A stretch of DNA of 54,882 nucleotides from JBEKHT01 sp049511715 (GTDB lineage: Bacteria > Chloroflexota > Anaerolineae > Anaerolineales > RBG-16-64-43): the NCBI GenBank assembly GCA_049511715.1, contig JBEKXU010000019.1, forward strand, positions 1-54,882, written 5' to 3'. Position 1 is the first letter of the stretch. Each line of letters starts with the position of its first letter. Both the position numbers and the translations under genes were made by a program. Below, one piece after another: positions 26,701-34,411 of this stretch. The notes under the pieces are model-generated. The model was not told the origin of the DNA and made no database searches. It was given only the letters and a program-made list of their open reading frames with translations.

Positions 26701-26810
26701 CGGCCACCCCGGATCGGGTTTGGCGGGCGATGAAATTGGGTCATGGGAATCGGCGTGGTGGCCCGGGGCCGGCTGGGGGCACGGGCTCACCGGAAAGCAG
26801 CAAGCGATGA
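23736..26810 (+). CDS. Fused [2Fe-2S]-molybdopterin subunit, xanthine dehydrogenase-type (system I)
   Basis: 1024 residues. The N-terminal ferredoxin-like cluster uses C38, C43, C46 and C58, and the helical cluster C105, C108, C148 and C150 (QCGYCTP, CRCTGY). From about residue 220 comes the molybdopterin part: IGGGFGGKQE, GAFRGYGVPQGFFAVE and FGVKAVAEIP, which carries the glutamate acting as catalytic base. Such enzymes hydroxylate purines and other N-heterocycles, or run in reverse. No in-frame TGA is present, so any selenium would be a labile cofactor ligand supplied by YqeB/YqeC. The long antisense open frame here is a GC artefact. The real substrate is unknown. Confidence 0.9.
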   Translation: MRIELQVNGARIEVEVGPGTSLLHALRQAGLFSVKHGCESGDCGSCAVLADGKLINTCSLLAVQAVGKNLLTAEGLGSVAQQGWKTTSGLHPLQEAFVELGAIQCGYCTPAMLLAAKSLLDRKGYGTLPHPPALEVDEIREALGGVLCRCTGYVKPVEAVLMAAARMRGEDIPQLAAAPIPVEWGGSAPAGPEPGVGARPAELLTRTFAMPGLRVAPQAVAFQTVGKPEAKVDAVKLVQGKPAFTDDVEMRGLLIAKVLLSPVAHARIARIDASRARALPGIAAVLTYRDLPRVAYSTAGQSDPIPGPLDCFSLDSKVRFVGDRVAFVAAETEEIAEQALGLIEVEYEELPAILDPREAMKEGAVRIHDEPDYVPFGESDPSRNVAAHLNINIGNVEQGFHEADLILEGEYVVPKVQQASIEPHVAVSYWDEDDRLTIRTSTQVPFHARRILAPVLGLPLKRLRVIKPRIGGGFGGKQEVLVEDVAAHLTIATGRPVRFEYSRVEEFSSARSRHPMRIRMKTGVKRDGSVTANEMYILSDTGANGAHALTVTGNTGQKAMALYVGDGPYRESPNIHFQADVVYTNTPPSGAFRGYGVPQGFFAVEAHMERLASALSMDPIQFRLKNALRAGELQPFSRAWSEGREPRPEYIRTCGLEECAREGAKAISWDAKRGNARWHQDASRRALRRGIGCALVMQGTAIPYLDMGAASLKINDDGSFNLLVGATDLGTGSDTVLAQMAAEVLGCPLEDVIVYSSDTDFTPFDKGAYASSTTYISGEAVVRAAQEVKRQIQEVAAELLAGEDPPDPASLRLAEGKVFSADGRSVTLAEIALRSLHHSNQRQIMAVASYMSPVAPPPFAAQFAEVTVDDQTGEVRVENLVMAVDAGVIVNPLTAAGQVEGGMTQALGYAVCEEMRYDERGRSLATDLRDYHIFAANEMPELKTIFVETFEPSHSFGVKAVAEIPMDGVAPAVVNAIHDAMGIWINEIPATPDRVWRAMKLGHGNRRGGPGPAGGTGSPESSKR

Positions 26811-27697
26811 GGCGACCGCTCTCCTGGTATGGTTGGGTTGGTCTCGTAGGTATGGGGCTTTCCGAGGCGGGGCTCTTCCTGCGCCTCGAGCCTCTGACCA
26901 CCTGGTTCACGCCCCTGATCTGGACCCTGTACATTCTCTTCGTCGACGCGCTGGTCCAACAAAGGAACGGCGATTCCTTGCTCTCGCGGCGGTTTCCCGA
27001 GGCCCTGGCCATGTTTCTCTTCTCGGACCTCGGGTGGCTCGTTTTTGAGGTCTACAACCTGCGTCTGCGCAACTGGTACTATGTGGGCGTTCCAACGCAG
27101 GAAGTTCTACGCACCTTTTCTTTTTTTTGGTCTTTTGGGACGATCTTTCCCGCAGTCTTCGTCACGCAGGACCTGTTGGAGAGCTTGGGTTTGTTTGAGT
27201 TCACGCATCGGAAACTGACGATCCAGCCTGTATGGCTGGGGGCCTCTGCCATCCTGGGCCTGGCTTTCTTGACCGTACCGCCGCTTCTCTCGCCGCCCCT
27301 CATCCGCGCGGACCTGTCGCCGTACCTTTTTGGCTTTGTTTGGCTCGGATTCATCCTTGTGCTGGAGCCGATTCATTACCGCTGGGGCCTGCCCTCGCTG
27401 GTTCGGGAATGGGAGCAGGGAAAGCGAGGGCGGACCTATCGGCTTCTGCTGGCCGGGCTGATCTGCGGCTTCCTGTGGGAATTCTGGAACTACTGGGCGG
27501 GAGCCAAGTGGCATTACCTGGCGCCCATCTTTTATAACGTTCGGCTCTTCGAGATGCCGGTGCTTGGGTTCTTGGGTTTTCCGCCTTTTGCCATCGAGTG
27601 CTGGCTGCTTTATCATTTCCTCCGGGCCGCAGTTTTTGGCAAGACGGGGACCGCCTTCAAGCGAGAGGGAGCAATTGCTTCTGGAAGCCGGGGATAG
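26807..27697 (+). CDS. Unrecognised multi-pass membrane protein
   Basis: 296 residues from ATG 26807, overlapping the previous stop (ATGA). About seven or eight hydrophobic segments alternate with aromatic-rich loops such as NLRLRNWYYVG, FWEFWNYWAG and MPVLGFLGFPPFAIECW. No family is recognised. Translational coupling to the molybdenum hydroxylase upstream and overlap with xdhC downstream suggest a linked role, for example membrane anchoring, electron transfer or transport. This is inference only. Confidence 0.75.
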   Translation: MRRPLSWYGWVGLVGMGLSEAGLFLRLEPLTTWFTPLIWTLYILFVDALVQQRNGDSLLSRRFPEALAMFLFSDLGWLVFEVYNLRLRNWYYVGVPTQEVLRTFSFFWSFGTIFPAVFVTQDLLESLGLFEFTHRKLTIQPVWLGASAILGLAFLTVPPLLSPPLIRADLSPYLFGFVWLGFILVLEPIHYRWGLPSLVREWEQGKRGRTYRLLLAGLICGFLWEFWNYWAGAKWHYLAPIFYNVRLFEMPVLGFLGFPPFAIECWLLYHFLRAAVFGKTGTAFKREGAIASGSRG

Positions 27698-28535
27698 GGG
27701 ATCGGGGTCCGACGTTTCGCAACTGCTCCGGGCGATCCTTGAGGCTCAGCGTACGGGCCAACGGGTGGCGCTCGCGACCGTGGTTCACTCTCAGGGTTCT
27801 GTGCCGCGCCATCCGGGGGCCAAGATGCTCGTGTACCCGGACGGCAGGATTCTTGGGAGCGTCGGCGGCGGCGAACTGGAACGCCGGGTGCTGGCCGAGG
27901 GTCTGGAGGCGCTGAGAAGCGGCGACGCCAGAGTCCTGCGCTATGCCCTCAGCGACCCAGCGGCCGGAGATCCGGGAACGTGCGGCGGCCAAGCGGAGGT
28001 CTTTGTGGAGCCGATTCAACCTCCCCCGACCCTCGTGGTCGTTGGCGGGGGCCATGTAGGCCGGGCGGTCGTGCAACTGGGGAAGTTCCTGGGATTCCGG
28101 GTTGTTCTCTCGGATGACCGGGCGGAGTTTTGCAGCGCCCAAAATGTTCCGGGGGCCGACGAGTACCTGCTCGGACCAATGGCCGATCTGGCCGACCGGG
28201 TAGAGATCGGCAGGGACACTTACATCGTTCTCACGACTCGGGGACTGGCTCTGGACGTGGAGGGCTTACCTGCCCTGCTCGCCAAGCCGGCCGCCTACAT
28301 CGGGGTGATCGGGTCTCGAAGGCGATGGCTAACCGCCGCAAAGGAGCTTGAGGCCCGCGGGGTGCGGGCTGAGGCCGTCGCTCGGGTGCATTCGCCCATG
28401 GGGCTGGAGCTGAACGCGGAGACCCCCGAGGAAATCGCGGTCAGCATTCTGGCGGAGATTATCAGCGGGCGCCGTGGTGGGACCTCGCAACCCATGTCGT
28501 CCGCGGCGGGACGATCGGGGGAGGCCAGCCCCTAG
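27675..28535 (+). CDS. xdhC: XdhC-family molybdenum cofactor insertion factor
   Basis: About 286 residues from TTG 27675 (AGAGGGAG three bases upstream). The start is uncertain because the frame is open further upstream. N-terminal XdhC/CoxI domain: GSVPRHPGAKM (41-51), GSVGGGELERRV, then CGGQAEVFVEP. C-terminal Rossmann domain: VVGGGHVG (122-129) and IGVIGSRRRW. XdhC binds and modifies the molybdenum cofactor (sulfuration) before insertion. Its gene lies between the two hydroxylase systems and could serve both. Confidence 0.9.
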   Translation: MLLEAGDRGSGSDVSQLLRAILEAQRTGQRVALATVVHSQGSVPRHPGAKMLVYPDGRILGSVGGGELERRVLAEGLEALRSGDARVLRYALSDPAAGDPGTCGGQAEVFVEPIQPPPTLVVVGGGHVGRAVVQLGKFLGFRVVLSDDRAEFCSAQNVPGADEYLLGPMADLADRVEIGRDTYIVLTTRGLALDVEGLPALLAKPAAYIGVIGSRRRWLTAAKELEARGVRAEAVARVHSPMGLELNAETPEEIAVSILAEIISGRRGGTSQPMSSAAGRSGEASP

Positions 28536-28906
28536 ATCCAGGGCATGCCGGGCGGCCCGTCGCGATTCCGGTCCGGGGGATGGTCCGGCGCAGTCTTGAC
28601 CGTGAGCGAGCAGGGCCTTCCTGGCGCGGAAGGAGCCGGGCAGGGACGGCCCCGGGAGTTCCATGATGGCGGTCGGTTCCCACCCCTCTGGGCTTCTGGA
28701 ACCCGGGAGCAGCGCGGCGGGAAGGGGAGCGGAAGGGGTTTTCGCCATCCGATTTTAGAGCGTCCATCGCACCTGTGCCTTTCGGCGATTCCTCCGTGCC
28801 GGCGACCCGGCGCTGCGGGCCGGTATAGAATCGTACGATGTTCCAAGCAGAGTCTCAGGCGGGGCCATGACGCGACTGGGGAGACAGGCCATTTGGGGAG
28901 ACGGCC
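28536..28906. other. Intergenic gap between the two hydroxylase systems
   Basis: 371 bases with no supported gene. A TATAGAAT at 28824-28831 is a plausible -10 for the following gene, without a clear -35. A short CCCG-GCGCTG-CGGG hairpin precedes it. Confidence 0.4.
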
Positions 28907-30334
28907 ATGTGGAGTGAGTACTACAGCGCCACCCAGGTTGATGAAGTCCTTGAGATTCTTGCGACTCAAGCTGGTCGGGCTCGGGTTGTCGCTGGCGCTA
29001 CGGATCTTCTGCTGGAGATCGAGCGAGGGGTGCGCTCCGGCATCGAGGTCCTGGTAGACATCAGCCGAATCCGGGGTCTCAACGATATCCATGAGGACGG
29101 CGAGGGCTGGATTCACCTCGGGCCCTTGGTCACTCACAACGACTGTGTTGCCTCCGCGCTGGTTCGTCAAAAGGCGGTCCCCTTGGCGCGAGCTTGCTGG
29201 GAGGTGGGGGCCGCTCAAATCCGCAACCGCGGGACCGTGGCGGGAAATTTAATCACGGCCTCGCCTGCCAATGACACCATCCCCGCTCTTATGGCGCTGG
29301 GAGCCCAGGTAAGGCTTCGTTCTCGGCATGGCGAGCGGTTGGTCCCTCTGGAGAGCTTCTATGAGGGAGTCCGGCGGACGGTCATGGATTCCTCGGAATT
29401 CCTGAGCGAGGTGTCCTTCCCCGGGCTGACGGCAACGCAGACCGGAGGCTTCTATAAGCACGCCCTCCGCGCGGCCCAGGCGGTGTCCCTGGTGAGCGTG
29501 GCCGTCGTGGTGGATCGGGACGCCGCTGGCCGGGTCAAGGGGGCGGCCATCACCCTCGGAGCCGTCGCCCCTACGATCATTCATGCCCGCCAGGCGGAGG
29601 ATCTGCTTCTGGGGCGCTCGCTGGATGACGCCACGGTGGCGGAAGCGGCCCGGCGAGCGGCGGCTGAGGCGCGCCCGATTTCTGACGTCCGCGGCAGCGC
29701 CGAGTACCGGCGCCACATGGTTCGAATCAGTCTGGAGCGGTTGTTGCAGCAGGTTGCCCGAGGGGAGGAGCGGGCCGCGATTCCCGAGCCCGTCCCGCTG
29801 CTGTGGGGATCGTCTCGCCCGATGGGGGGGAGCCTGCCCGAGCCGGTGACCCATCAGGCAGGGGACACCATTGCCACCCGGGTCAACGGCAGCGACTATC
29901 GAGTCCAAGGGGGCATGGAAAAGAATCTGCTGCGGTTCTTGCGGGAAGATCTCGGGATGACCGGAACGAAGGAAGGCTGCGCCGAGGGAGAATGCGGGGC
30001 CTGCACGGTCTTTCTCGACGGGGTGGCGGTTATGGCCTGCATGACTCCGGCCGCCCGGGCTCACGGGGCGGAGATCGTCACGGTCGAAGGGCTTTCGCAG
30101 GGGGAGGACCTTCACCCCGTTCAGCGAGCTTTTGTGGAAAAGGGGGCCGTTCAATGCGGCTACTGCACTCCGGGCTTCCTGATGTCCGCCGCCAAGTTGC
30201 TGGAGGAGATTCCTCATCCGAATCGGGAACAGACGGCGTGGGCCCTCGCTGGAAATCTCTGTCGATGCACCGGTTACTACAAGATCCTGGAGGCCGTTGA
30301 ACGGGCGGCCGAGCTGGCCGGAGGCGGAGGATGA
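28907..30334 (+). CDS. Fused FAD/[2Fe-2S] subunit, molybdenum hydroxylase (system II)
   Basis: 475 residues. Residues 1 to about 290 are the FAD subunit: VVAGATDLLLEIERG, then IRNRGTVAGNL, and DVRGSAEYRRHMVRI. After a linker, residues from about 320 form the iron-sulfur part: EGCAEGECGACTVF with its distal cysteine, then QCGYCTP and CRCTGYY. This FAD-then-iron-sulfur fusion is the reverse of system I, where iron-sulfur is fused to molybdopterin. The stop overlaps the next gene's ATG. Electrons would pass from the separate molybdopterin subunit at 31.2-33.4 kb. Confidence 0.88.
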   Translation: MWSEYYSATQVDEVLEILATQAGRARVVAGATDLLLEIERGVRSGIEVLVDISRIRGLNDIHEDGEGWIHLGPLVTHNDCVASALVRQKAVPLARACWEVGAAQIRNRGTVAGNLITASPANDTIPALMALGAQVRLRSRHGERLVPLESFYEGVRRTVMDSSEFLSEVSFPGLTATQTGGFYKHALRAAQAVSLVSVAVVVDRDAAGRVKGAAITLGAVAPTIIHARQAEDLLLGRSLDDATVAEAARRAAAEARPISDVRGSAEYRRHMVRISLERLLQQVARGEERAAIPEPVPLLWGSSRPMGGSLPEPVTHQAGDTIATRVNGSDYRVQGGMEKNLLRFLREDLGMTGTKEGCAEGECGACTVFLDGVAVMACMTPAARAHGAEIVTVEGLSQGEDLHPVQRAFVEKGAVQCGYCTPGFLMSAAKLLEEIPHPNREQTAWALAGNLCRCTGYYKILEAVERAAELAGGGG

Positions 30335-30690
30335 CAGGCACTTACCACATTCACCTTCCGGAAAGGCGCACGCCTCGGAAGTCGCCCAATCCCATTTGGA
30401 TGGGGATCGGCTGCCTTCTTGTCGTGGGGTTGCCAGCGGTTGGTTACCTTGTGGCCGAATGGTTCCTGCAGGCCAACCAAGTGAACCACTGGGTCTATTT
30501 GCCTCCACAGGCGGCATGGCCTCCGATCGCCCCGTACCTCGTCTTCAAGGTGGTAGTCGCGGTCATCGTGATGCTTTTTGCTCTAGCCATTTTTTCGGCT
30601 TTGTACTCGCTGGTTGCTCCCATTCGTCCTGGCGCGTACGATGCGCCACCGGTTACCAAGCGGGCGCGGCGGACTCGTCCTTGGAGGTAA
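30331..30690 (+). CDS. Small two-helix membrane protein, paralogue 1
   Basis: 119 residues, ATG overlapping the previous stop. Two hydrophobic segments (about 24-43 and 66-95) flank the loop NQVNHWVYLP...WPPIAPYL, and the tail is short and basic. No known family is recognised. The next gene encodes a clear paralogue with the same loop. Both lie between the FAD/iron-sulfur and molybdopterin subunits of system II, so a structural or anchoring role for that enzyme is the simplest guess. Confidence 0.75.
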   Translation: MTGTYHIHLPERRTPRKSPNPIWMGIGCLLVVGLPAVGYLVAEWFLQANQVNHWVYLPPQAAWPPIAPYLVFKVVVAVIVMLFALAIFSALYSLVAPIRPGAYDAPPVTKRARRTRPWR

Positions 30691-30827
30691 TGCTGACCGG
30701 TCCGGAGAAGCAGGCAGGGAACGCCCTGGATCCCTGTGCGCCGCGGGACCGGGCGGGGGAAGGCAGGGCTGGAGCGACTGCGGGCGAATCTCTTGAGTCG
30801 GGCGTCTAGGAAGGACGAAGGGGAACT

Positions 30828-31190
30828 ATGCGATCACCCGGTCGATATCAAATGTCTTCGGCGGAGGCCGACAGAAAGGCCCAGGAATCCAATGAGGCTT
30901 GGGGGGGAATCCTGGCATTCGTGGTCGGCTTGGCCCTGGCAGTGGGGGGGTATCTTGGGGCTGGAATGATGATTGAGGCGAACAGGGTTCAGCATTGGGT
31001 GAGCCTTCCTGCCGAACTGGGCTGGCCGCCGAGCGCTCCCTTCCTCGCGCTCAAGCTGGCCGTGGGGCTAGCGGCGATGCTGATCGGAGGAGCCCTGGTC
31101 ACTCTCGTGTATGGTCTGGCCTATCCCGTGGGGCCGGGGGAACACGACGCGCCGGCAACGCGCTTGAGCCAGCCCCGATCGAGGAGATAG
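30828..31190 (+). CDS. Small two-helix membrane protein, paralogue 2
   Basis: 120 residues, with AAGGGG five bases before ATG. It matches paralogue 1 along its length: NRVQHWVSLP...WPPSAPFL against NQVNHWVYLP...WPPIAPYL, and both end in a PG..DAP segment and a basic tail. Two hydrophobic helices (about 26-47 and 69-97). The molybdopterin subunit starts four bases after its stop. Function not recognised. Confidence 0.75.
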   Translation: MRSPGRYQMSSAEADRKAQESNEAWGGILAFVVGLALAVGGYLGAGMMIEANRVQHWVSLPAELGWPPSAPFLALKLAVGLAAMLIGGALVTLVYGLAYPVGPGEHDAPATRLSQPRSRR

Positions 31191-31193
31191 ACG

Positions 31194-33422
31194 ATGCCGG
31201 CGCAAGCGGTGGGCGCATCAATCGCCCGAGTGGATGCCGTCGCCAAGGTGAAGGGCGCGGCGCCGTACCCGGGCGACTTCAATCTCCCGAACCAAGTTTT
31301 CATGAAGGTTCTTTTTGCACGGCGAGCCCATGCACTGATCCGCGCCGTGGATACGCGCCAGGCCGAAGCTGTGCCGGGCGTCCTGGCGGTGCTGACGGCC
31401 AAAGATGTTCCCATCAATGAGTGCGGCCTGGTCATCCCGGACCAGTCGGTATTGTGCGGCCCGGGTTCCGGCAAGGCCGGTGCCGAGCGGGTTCGCTTTG
31501 TGGGGGACAAGGTAGCGCTGGTGATTGCAGAAAGCGAGGCGATTGCGGCTCGCGCCCTGTCCTTGATTCGGGTGGATTACGAAGACCTTCCGGTGGTGGC
31601 CGACGCCCGGGAGGCGATGGGCCCATCCAGTCCTCTCCTGTTTCCGGAAAAGGGCAGCAACGTTTTCCGCCACTATCGAATTCGCAAGGGCGATGCGGAA
31701 GGGGATCTCTCCCGGGCGGAGGTCGTCGTCGAGGGCGAGTACCACACTCCCATGCAGGAGCATGCCTTTCTCCAACCCGAGGCGGGGGTCGGGTATGTGG
31801 ACCCAGAGGGGAGGCTGACCATCGTCGTCGCAGGCCAATGGACCCATGAGGATCAAGAGCAGATTGCTCATTCTTTGGGCCTGCCCAAAGAGCGGGTGAG
31901 AGTCATCTACCCGGCGATCGGCGGAGCCTTTGGCGGGCGAGAAGATATGACCGTCCAGATCCTTCTGGCGGTGGCTGTTTATCGCCTTGGGCAGCGGGGC
32001 CTGGTCCGTCCCGTGAAGATCGTCTGGTCGCGGGAAGAGTCCATCATCGGCCACCACAAACGGCACATCTTCCACTTCCGGACTCGCTGGGGGGCTAACC
32101 GCGAAGGGAAATTGCTTGCGGCCGAGGTGGAGATTGTTCAGGATGGCGGCGCGTATGCCTACACCTCCACCAAAGTCCTGGGCAACGCCACTCTGTTATG
32201 CACCGGCGCCTATGAGATCCCCAGCGTGAAAGTGGATGCCTACGCGGTCTACACCAACAATATCCCCGGCGGAGCTTTCCGCGGGTTCGGCGGCCCGCAG
32301 GCTCTCTTTGTCGCCGAGTCGCAGATGAACAAGTTGGCGGAGAGGCTGGGAATGGATCCCGTGGAGTTCCGCATGCGCAACCTGATCCGAGAGGGCGGAC
32401 TCCTTTCGGTCGGGACGCCCCTCCCCAAAGGGGTCACCATGGAGCGCGTGGCCCAAACCTGTGCCGAACACGCCGGGTGGAGGAAAGCACGGTCGGGATG
32501 GTCTCGGGAGCCGACCGATGCGCCTTTCCCGATTTCCGACAGGCATTTGCGCAACGGGCGAGGCTTCGCCTGCGGATTCAAGAACGTGGGGTTTTCCTTT
32601 GGGGCCGCTGAACACTCCTCCGCCACGGTGGAGCTGCGCGGGGGGAGTCAGATTGAGGAGGCGGTTGTCCGCCAGGCTGGAGCCGATGTGGGTCAGGGCG
32701 CTCACACCGCGATGGCGCAAATGGCCGCCGAGGCTCTTGGATTGCCGGCGGACAAGATACGGCTCGTGGTTTCCGATACCGCCAGTAGCGATGACGCGGG
32801 CTCCGCGTCGGCCTCGCGGTTGACGTTCATGTCGGGGAACGCGATTCGTGGAGCGGCGCAAGCCGCACTGGAACGTTGGAAGGCCGAAGAGCGACCCGCC
32901 GTGGGAACCTACCTGTACCAGGCCCCCCGAACCACGCCCTACGATCCAGAAACCGGAAGATCAGAGCCCAACTTCGCCTACGGGTATGTCGCTGAATCTG
33001 TCGATTTGGAAGTGGATCTGGACACCGGCCAGATCAGAATCCTCAAGGTCATCTGCGCTGACGATGTGGGTCGCGCTGTCAACCCGCAGATGGTGGAAGG
33101 ACAGATCGAAGGCGCCGTGGTCCAGGCGGAGGGCTATGTTCTTTTGGAAAACTTTGTCACGCAAGACGGCCAAGTCCTGACCCCCCACCTTTCCACTTAC
33201 CTGATTCCGACCGCCTTGGACGTCCCGGCGAAAGTGGAGAGCCTCATCCTGGAGTACCCGGATCCTCTGGGACCCTGGGGGGCGCGAGGAATGGGCGAGA
33301 TGCCTTTCCTTCCTTTCGCGGGAGCGGTGATCGCCGCAGTCCACGACGCGACCGGAGTCTGGTTCGACGACTTCCCCCTCACTCCCGAGCGTGTCCTCCG
33401 CGGCCTGCGGACGCTGGGCTGA
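31194..33422 (+). CDS. Molybdopterin-binding subunit, xanthine dehydrogenase-type (system II)
   Basis: 742 residues. Typical large-subunit motifs: AKVKGAAPYPGD near the N-terminus, IGGAFGGREDMT, GAFRGFGGPQALFVAE, DVGQGAHTAMAQMAAEALG and ARGMGEMPF. The glutamate in the last motif is the likely catalytic base. It would hydroxylate a purine or related ring together with the fused subunit upstream. No Sec codon. Substrate specificity cannot be read. Four selenium/molybdenum maturation functions are encoded nearby. Confidence 0.9.
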   Translation: MPAQAVGASIARVDAVAKVKGAAPYPGDFNLPNQVFMKVLFARRAHALIRAVDTRQAEAVPGVLAVLTAKDVPINECGLVIPDQSVLCGPGSGKAGAERVRFVGDKVALVIAESEAIAARALSLIRVDYEDLPVVADAREAMGPSSPLLFPEKGSNVFRHYRIRKGDAEGDLSRAEVVVEGEYHTPMQEHAFLQPEAGVGYVDPEGRLTIVVAGQWTHEDQEQIAHSLGLPKERVRVIYPAIGGAFGGREDMTVQILLAVAVYRLGQRGLVRPVKIVWSREESIIGHHKRHIFHFRTRWGANREGKLLAAEVEIVQDGGAYAYTSTKVLGNATLLCTGAYEIPSVKVDAYAVYTNNIPGGAFRGFGGPQALFVAESQMNKLAERLGMDPVEFRMRNLIREGGLLSVGTPLPKGVTMERVAQTCAEHAGWRKARSGWSREPTDAPFPISDRHLRNGRGFACGFKNVGFSFGAAEHSSATVELRGGSQIEEAVVRQAGADVGQGAHTAMAQMAAEALGLPADKIRLVVSDTASSDDAGSASASRLTFMSGNAIRGAAQAALERWKAEERPAVGTYLYQAPRTTPYDPETGRSEPNFAYGYVAESVDLEVDLDTGQIRILKVICADDVGRAVNPQMVEGQIEGAVVQAEGYVLLENFVTQDGQVLTPHLSTYLIPTALDVPAKVESLILEYPDPLGPWGARGMGEMPFLPFAGAVIAAVHDATGVWFDDFPLTPERVLRGLRTLG

Positions 33423-33468
33423 GGCCCGTTGTCACCCACCGTCCGGTTCTCCCTTTTCTGATTCCAAG

Positions 33469-34371
33469 ATGCCCACGCCAACAAGAGAAAGTACGCCGGG
33501 TCGGGAACACTTCCCTCTGAATCCTGTCCAGCGATCTCAAAGACCTGCCTTCCTGGGCCGTATTTCCGTCCTAGTGAGAGGCGGGGGGGACTTGGGGACC
33601 GGGGTTGTCGCCCGCCTGTGGCATGCTGGATTCCGGGTGGCGGTCAGCGAGGTACCCGAGCCGCTGGCTGTGCGGCTTGGGGCGGCGCTGGCGGCGGCGG
33701 TATGGGAGCAGGAAACTCAGATTGAGGACTTGCGTGCCCGGAAAGTGGCGTCCGCCCACGCGGTCTGGGAGGCGTGGGGCGAGGGAACGATTCCTGTCAT
33801 GGTCGATCCGAGTGCCGACCTGGCGAGGGAAATTGATTTCCTGGCCGTCGTCGATGCTCGCATGACCAAGCGGGGAGGGGAGAGCCCGGTCCGGGTTCAC
33901 CCTCTCCTGATCGGACTGGGGCCGGGTTTCGCGGCGGGACGGGACTGTCACGCGGTCGTTGAAACCCAGCGTGGACACAACCTGGGGCGAGTCTATTGGT
34001 CCGGAGGAGCACAAGCGGACACGGGGCTTCCCGACCCGGTCGCGGGTCATGACTCCGAACGGGTCCTGCGCGCCCCGGCGGAGGGGCGCCTGCGAGGCCT
34101 GAAGAGGATTGGGGACCGGGTCGAGAAGGGGGAACTGATCGTGCAGGTTGAGGGGCAGCACGTCCGCGCACCGTTTCCAGGGGTTCTTCGCGGCCTGATG
34201 CATGACGGGGTGCGGGTCGCCAAAGGGATGAAAATCGGCGACCTGGACCCTCGGGGCGTACGCGAGTATTGCTTCACGGTCTCCGACAAAGCACGGGCTG
34301 TGGGCGGCGGGGTGCTAGAGGCTCTGATGGCCTCGCCTCAGTTCGCCTCGCTTCTGGGCACAATCGCCTAG
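33469..34371 (+). CDS. yqeB: YqeB/EF2563-family selenium-dependent molybdenum hydroxylase protein
   Basis: 300 residues from ATG 33469 (poor ribosome site). The Rossmann-like start is ISVLVRGGGDLGTGVVARLW, with FLAVVDARMTKRG and LIGLGPGFAAGRDC in the middle. The C-terminal half carries a biotinyl/lipoyl-like barrel pattern (APAEGRLRGLKRIGDRVEKG, then VRAPFPGVLRG). This family occurs with selenium-dependent molybdenum hydroxylases and is needed for their maturation. It directly precedes YqeC-MocA. Confidence 0.88.
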   Translation: MPTPTRESTPGREHFPLNPVQRSQRPAFLGRISVLVRGGGDLGTGVVARLWHAGFRVAVSEVPEPLAVRLGAALAAAVWEQETQIEDLRARKVASAHAVWEAWGEGTIPVMVDPSADLAREIDFLAVVDARMTKRGGESPVRVHPLLIGLGPGFAAGRDCHAVVETQRGHNLGRVYWSGGAQADTGLPDPVAGHDSERVLRAPAEGRLRGLKRIGDRVEKGELIVQVEGQHVRAPFPGVLRGLMHDGVRVAKGMKIGDLDPRGVREYCFTVSDKARAVGGGVLEALMASPQFASLLGTIA

Positions 34372-34411
34372 CCCTTCCCCGGCACGCTTTCTCGACCTTG
34401 AGGAGGAAGGC

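Noticed and set aside
23715..26744. Open frame of about 1000 codons on the minus strand opposite the fused hydroxylase
   Set aside because: It mirrors codon positions of the plus-strand gene in GC-rich DNA and has no family motifs; the plus strand has complete iron-sulfur and molybdopterin signatures.
23736..33422. Selenocysteine codons in the molybdenum hydroxylases
   Set aside because: No in-frame TGA interrupts either large subunit; any selenium would be a cofactor ligand.
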